In this document: in pieces, positions 6,662 to 8,643 of the stretch | Position numbering within the stretch: position 1 is the stretch's first letter | Layout of the letters: each line of letters begins with the position of its first letter | The notes under the pieces: model-generated | What the model saw: only the letters and a program-made list of their open reading frames with translations | Databases searched by the model: none | What the model was told of the DNA's origin: nothing | Position numbers and translations under genes: made by a program | Assembly: GCA_043721435.1 (NCBI GenBank) | Contig: JAYSQR010000043.1 | Location: 1 to 8,643, forward strand | Source: VFJL01 sp043721435 | GTDB taxonomy: Bacteria > Pseudomonadota > Gammaproteobacteria > Burkholderiales > Nitrosomonadaceae | Direction: 5' to 3' | DNA: 8,643 bases

Positions 6662-7144
6662 TTACTTCAGTCGCATCACCGAGTCCTGGGGATCAGCCGG
6701 GCCATGACGGCTGAACACGGTCGTTCCACCTTGTTTGTCGATCAACAGCACGTTGTAGGGTTCGCTACGTGCGCCTTCCATGCCCGGGGAGCCATGCGGC
6801 ATACCGGGAACGGCTAGGCCGGTGGCACGGGGACGCTCCTTGAGCAGCCGCTTGATATCCTGCGCTGGCACGTGTCCTTCGATGGCGTAGCCGTCAACCA
6901 GCGCGGTATGGCACGAGCCGAGTGCGGTGGAAATACCCGCGCGTTCGCGTGCTTCCTTGTTGCCAACATCATTGGTATTCACGGTAAAGCCGTTGGCACG
7001 CATGTGATCAACCCATTTCGCACAGCACTTGCAGGTCGGGCTCTTGTAGACCTCGACTGTTGCGGCAGCGACAAAGGATGCCGCGCCGAGCAAGGCAGCG
7101 GCGGTGAGCAATCTGGAGAAAAATATGTGCACGGATATCCTCAT
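6662..7144 (-). CDS. copG: CopG-like periplasmic copper protein (DUF411)
   Basis: The 160-residue precursor has a Sec-type signal peptide (about residues 1-28, ending FVAAA) and a DUF411 domain. Family marks visible are YKSPTCKCCAKWVDHM (C38, C40, C41), GSCHTALVDGYAIEGHVP (C78, H79, H91) and GLAVPGMPHGSPGMEG (M115, H117, M122). The mature protein has exactly four cysteines. CopG from Pseudomonas aeruginosa, a DUF411 protein, holds a cysteine-bridged tetranuclear copper cluster, and in Vibrio cholerae the homologue contributes to copper resistance. The same residues are present here, so a periplasmic copper-binding or redox role is likely. Its ATG overlaps the cupredoxin stop as ATGA (7141-7144) with only a weak AGAAG upstream, pointing to translational coupling and joint action. 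The gene symbol is by family and context, not by close comparison. Confidence 0.85.
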   Translation of the reverse strand: MRISVHIFFSRLLTAAALLGAASFVAAATVEVYKSPTCKCCAKWVDHMRANGFTVNTNDVGNKEARERAGISTALGSCHTALVDGYAIEGHVPAQDIKRLLKERPRATGLAVPGMPHGSPGMEGARSEPYNVLLIDKQGGTTVFSRHGPADPQDSVMRLK

Positions 7145-7617
7145 TTGGCTTCTGCAATAATTTTACCACGCATCCCCTTATAGTGTCCTGGTAGCGGGCA
7201 GGCAAAATTGACTGTGCCAGCCTCGGTAAATTGCCACACCAGCTCTCCGCTCTTGCCCGGAGCAACGCTTACCATGCTGGGATCGGAGTGTTCCATGTCA
7301 GGATATTGTTTCATCATCTTGGCATGCTTATCCAATTGCGCCATAGAACCGATCATCATCTCGTGCTTTTTCTCGCCGGCATTCCTGAGGACAAACTTCA
7401 CCGTTTCATCCTGCTTCACTTTTATTTCGTCAGGTTTGAAACGGTTGTCGACCATGGTTATCTCGACCGTGCGTGACACCTTGCCTGGATCACCGGGCTG
7501 GCCGACCGCTACCGACCCTTCTCCGTTATCCTGATAGGCTTGGGCAACGGCACCGGCACCGGCACCGGTCGGAATCAAGCTTATTGCCAAGACAGATGCA
7601 ATGAAAATATTTTTCAT
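7141..7617 (-). CDS. Periplasmic cupredoxin (azurin-spacing type 1 copper protein, CopI-like)
   Basis: The 158-residue precursor has a signal peptide (about residues 1-25, cleavage near AVA or AQA), a Gly-rich stretch, and a cupredoxin beta-sandwich beginning TVEITMVDNRFKPDEIKVKQDETVKF. The four type 1 copper ligands can be placed: H85 in KKHEM, then C140, H145 and M149 in CPLPGHYKGM. Cys-X4-His-X3-Met is the azurin spacing, not plastocyanin's. Between the first His and the Cys lies a Met/His-rich segment (about residues 85-115, with M87, M88, M92, H98, M101, M102, M108, H110, M115) that could bind further copper. Cupredoxins of this sort next to DUF411 genes resemble CopI, which supports periplasmic copper tolerance in Rubrivivax and Vibrio. 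An AGGAGG lies 5 nt before the ATG at 7617. The stop overlaps the CopG-like start. I leave the symbol empty because other cupredoxins share this architecture. Confidence 0.88.
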   Translation of the reverse strand: MKNIFIASVLAISLIPTGAGAGAVAQAYQDNGEGSVAVGQPGDPGKVSRTVEITMVDNRFKPDEIKVKQDETVKFVLRNAGEKKHEMMIGSMAQLDKHAKMMKQYPDMEHSDPSMVSVAPGKSGELVWQFTEAGTVNFACPLPGHYKGMRGKIIAEAK

Positions 7618-7622
7618 TTGAC

Positions 7623-7646
7623 CCTCCTATCCATGTTCGATGGATA
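7623..7646 (-). promoter_or_regulatory. Cupredoxin leader: strong ribosome binding site abutting a 7-bp inverted repeat
   Basis: On the minus strand AGGAGG (7628-7623) precedes the ATG by 5 nt. Directly upstream, TATCCAT (7628-7634 on the plus strand) and ATGGATA (7640-7646) form a perfect 7-bp inverted repeat around GTTCG, sharing one base with the ribosome binding site. It may be a protein-binding site or an mRNA hairpin that limits access to the ribosome binding site. It does not match the CueR operator consensus that I know. Confidence 0.45.
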
Positions 7647-7750
7647 CTTCAGCGGATTCAAAGTTCCGAATGACCGGACGGCCGCAAGATACCGCTAAAG
7701 CCAGCCGGTTGCCTTGACAGGCTGAAAAAGAATTTTCGTGAAAGCGCGGG

Positions 7751-8107
7751 TTACTTGGCTTCTGCGGCCATTTTCCGATGCGAAGCAGCCATGTTCATGT
7801 TTGCCTCGGCAGCTTGCTCATAAAAGCGGATCAAGGCATGGCTATGCGCCTTCAGGTCTTCAGCCTCTCTACCATAGTGATAGCTTTGTGTTTCATATTG
7901 TTCAAGCAATTTTTTGTGCTTCTGCATTTTTTCCTGCATCGTCTGGGCCATGTCTTCATAGTGCCTGGCTAACGCCTCGTGATCGGCGCGGGTCTTGGCG
8001 CTCTGCACCGCCTGGGTCATGTCCATCGGGTGGTAGCGTTCCATCTGCGCACAGGAGGCCAGTAAACCGAGAACGGCCAGGACTGCGAAGAATGTTTTTG
8101 TCTGCAT
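7751..8107 (-). CDS. Small Met/His-rich coiled-coil lipoprotein of unknown function
   Basis: I do not recognise this 118-residue protein. It starts with a signal peptide ending in the lipobox LLAS-C (Cys19), so the mature form should be a 100-residue lipoprotein. Asp is not at position +2 (the next residues are Ala-Gln), which in the E. coli-type rule favours the outer membrane. The rest is predicted to be almost wholly helical, with long runs of Glu, Lys, Gln and Ala. By my count it holds 9 Met and 8 His, for example in ERYHPMDM, MQEKMQKHKK, QSYHYG, KAHSHA and NMNMAASHRKM. That composition and the neighbouring cupredoxin and CopG-like genes suggest a copper-binding or copper-buffering lipoprotein, but this is inference. 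AAGGAG lies 7 nt before the ATG at 8107. The cupredoxin start is 133 bp downstream on the same strand. Confidence 0.8.
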   Translation of the reverse strand: MQTKTFFAVLAVLGLLASCAQMERYHPMDMTQAVQSAKTRADHEALARHYEDMAQTMQEKMQKHKKLLEQYETQSYHYGREAEDLKAHSHALIRFYEQAAEANMNMAASHRKMAAEAK

Positions 8108-8129
8108 GATGAGTCTCCTTATTTAGGTA

Positions 8130-8151
8130 AACGTCAGGTGAACGTCAAGTG
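8130..8151. repeat. Tandem imperfect 11-bp repeat in the lipoprotein leader
   Basis: AACGTCAGGTG (8130-8140) is followed immediately by AACGTCAAGTG (8141-8151), with one mismatch. An 11-bp period is about one helical turn and is common for tandem half-sites of response regulators. The repeat lies 23 bp upstream of the lipoprotein ATG. Function is unknown. Confidence 0.45.
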
Positions 8152-8233
8152 AGCAAAAGAAAGCAGCGGTTTGTGCTTGTAATTCACATTCACGGCCCCA
8201 GTCGGAGCAGTGGCATAGCCTGGAACAGCGTTT

Positions 8234-8261
8234 ATCATAGATCAAACCGGCAAAAAGTCCA
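8234..8261 (-). promoter_or_regulatory. Weak promoter candidate for the Met/His-rich lipoprotein
   Basis: On the minus strand TGGACT (8261-8256, 4 of 6 consensus bases) and TATGAT (8239-8234, 5 of 6) are separated by 16 bp. Transcription would start near 8227, giving a leader of about 120 nt that contains the tandem 11-mers. Matches of this quality occur often by chance. Confidence 0.3.
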
Positions 8262-8380
8262 TTAGTTTGTCATTGAAAAGCCAGTAAGCGGACAGAAGGC
8301 AGACCACGCGCAGCACCCAGTTTCGCCAGCGCAACACAGAATCGGGGCGCTGTATTGCCAATGCTGTTCTAGCTATTCAC

Positions 8381-8539
8381 ATGTGCTATAAAGCAATCCT
8401 TACCCCTGCTTCCGGTTTTAACGAATTTCTGTCGGTCCCGGTTCTTGAGAAAACCGTGATTGCACTCGCCTTACAGTCAGACGCCGCCGGAACTATTGTG
8501 TCACCGACTGACAACCCAATTACTTTGTTCGACTATTAA
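8381..8539 (+). CDS. Small open frame of 52 codons, doubtful
   Basis: ATG at 8381 opens a frame to TAA at 8537-8539. It encodes a peptide starting MCYKAILTPASG and ending DNPITLFDY. The frame is stop-free from 8288, but there is no ribosome binding site before the ATG and no recognisable family, signal peptide or membrane segment. It ends only a few bases before the putative insertion-sequence boundary. It may be a small gene, the remnant of a gene disrupted by the element, or chance. I lean toward chance or remnant. Confidence 0.2.
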   Translation: MCYKAILTPASGFNEFLSVPVLEKTVIALALQSDAAGTIVSPTDNPITLFDY

Positions 8540-8573
8540 CCTGAGATGAGCGAGGCCCACTTTTGTGGACGGG

Positions 8574-8599
8574 CAAGTTGATGTTACTTTATCAACTTG
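8574..8599 (+). promoter_or_regulatory. 9-bp inverted repeat directly before the terminal gene's ribosome binding site
   Basis: CAAGTTGAT (8574-8582) and ATCAACTTG (8591-8599) are perfectly complementary with an 8-nt loop. The right arm ends next to TTAGGAG (8600-8606). Such a hairpin forms in transcripts entering from outside and could restrict translation of the downstream frame, as known for some insertion sequences. A DNA-binding operator is the alternative. Confidence 0.45.
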
Positions 8600-8611
8600 T
8601 TAGGAGAATCC

Positions 8612-8643
8612 ATGAAACGTATCCCTCGTCGTATTTTCACCGC
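8612..8643 (+). CDS. 5' end of a gene, probably an IS3-type orfA transposase
   Basis: ATG at 8612 follows AGGAG (8602-8606) by 5 nt and encodes MKRIPRRIFTA before the window ends. This basic start resembles the N-terminus of many IS3-family orfA proteins, which continue into a helix-turn-helix that binds the element ends. Only 10-11 residues are visible, so the gene start is well supported by the ribosome binding site but the transposase identity is tentative. Confidence 0.5.
   Translation, partial: MKRIPRRIFT

Larger units (their letters stand above)
8108..8611. other. Largely non-coding stretch upstream of the lipoprotein gene, ending in a mobile-element end
   Basis: This 504-bp stretch has no well-supported gene. 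The side next to the lipoprotein gene holds the tandem 11-mers at 8130-8151 and a weak promoter candidate at 8234-8261. The middle contains a 52-codon open frame (8381-8539) without a ribosome binding site. The right part (about 8542-8611) looks like the left end of an insertion sequence. Confidence 0.5.
8542..8643 (+). mobile_element. Putative left end of an IS3-like insertion sequence
   Basis: From about 8542 the sequence changes to one resembling IS3-family ends: a TGAG start (8542 or 8547) and GGCCCACTTTTGTGGAC at 8554-8570, containing the short palindrome CCACTTTTGTGG. A 9-bp inverted repeat then leads to a ribosome binding site and a reading frame whose first residues look like an IS3 orfA. 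Neither the right end nor a target duplication is in the window, so the exact boundary and family remain open. Confidence 0.45.

Noticed and set aside
6560..6817. 85-codon plus-strand open frame starting in the gap before the cytochrome gene
   Set aside because: Most of it is antisense to the CopG-like coding sequence, there is no ribosome binding site, and no motif is present.
7738..8109. 123-codon plus-strand open frame opposite the Met/His-rich lipoprotein
   Set aside because: The opposite strand has a lipobox signal peptide and a good AAGGAG at the right distance. The plus-strand frame has neither.
8118..8146. Minus-strand TTGACG, 17 bp, TAAATA as a lipoprotein promoter
   Set aside because: The -10-like hexamer overlaps the first base of the Shine-Dalgarno sequence, so transcription would start at or after the ribosome binding site. 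Its -10 match is also poor.
1..8643. CRISPR arrays, tRNA or rRNA genes, known riboswitches
   Set aside because: I saw no regularly spaced direct repeats of array size, no cloverleaf with a CCA-like end, no rRNA segments and no riboswitch consensus in the gaps.

Overview
The window looks like a chromosomal segment of a betaproteobacterium with moderate GC. This rests on the S16, L19, RimM and TrmD sequences and on the long (912-residue) proofreading DNA polymerase I. A member of the Nitrosomonadales/Gallionellaceae is my guess, but the sequence alone does not fix the genus.

Layout. (1) Positions 1-84 hold the last 27 codons of a plus-strand gene. It ends in a motif resembling the sliding-clamp-binding pentapeptide (QLNLF). 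(2) A LOG-family nucleotide phosphoribohydrolase (129-857, minus) and polA (881-3619, plus) are divergent, with only 23 bp between their start codons. (3) The conserved ribosome/tRNA-modification operon rpsP-rimM-trmD-rplS (3757-5763, plus) follows, with a recognisable sigma70-like promoter in front of rpsP and very tight gene spacing. (4) A convergent gap with hairpins (5764-5876) separates it from a minus-strand block of four exported proteins (8107 down to 5877). In order of transcription these are a Met/His-rich coiled-coil lipoprotein, an azurin-type cupredoxin, a DUF411/CopG-like four-cysteine protein translationally coupled to the cupredoxin, and a lipid-anchored monohaem cytochrome c. 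(5) The last 500 bp are mostly non-coding. They end in what looks like the left end of an insertion sequence, with a 9-bp inverted repeat abutting the ribosome binding site of a protein beginning MKRIPRRIFTA.

How the parts work together. The left two thirds is housekeeping: DNA repair and replication (polA), nucleotide handling (LOG), and ribosome assembly plus tRNA m1G37 methylation. The right third is accessory. The cupredoxin and CopG-like pair is known from bacterial periplasmic copper resistance. The two flanking lipoproteins, one rich in Met and His and one a cytochrome c, suggest an envelope copper-handling module with a possible redox partner. The cupredoxin/CopG pairing is established in other bacteria. 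The role of the two lipoproteins is inference from composition and position. No copper ATPase, multicopper oxidase or metal-responsive regulator is visible in the window.
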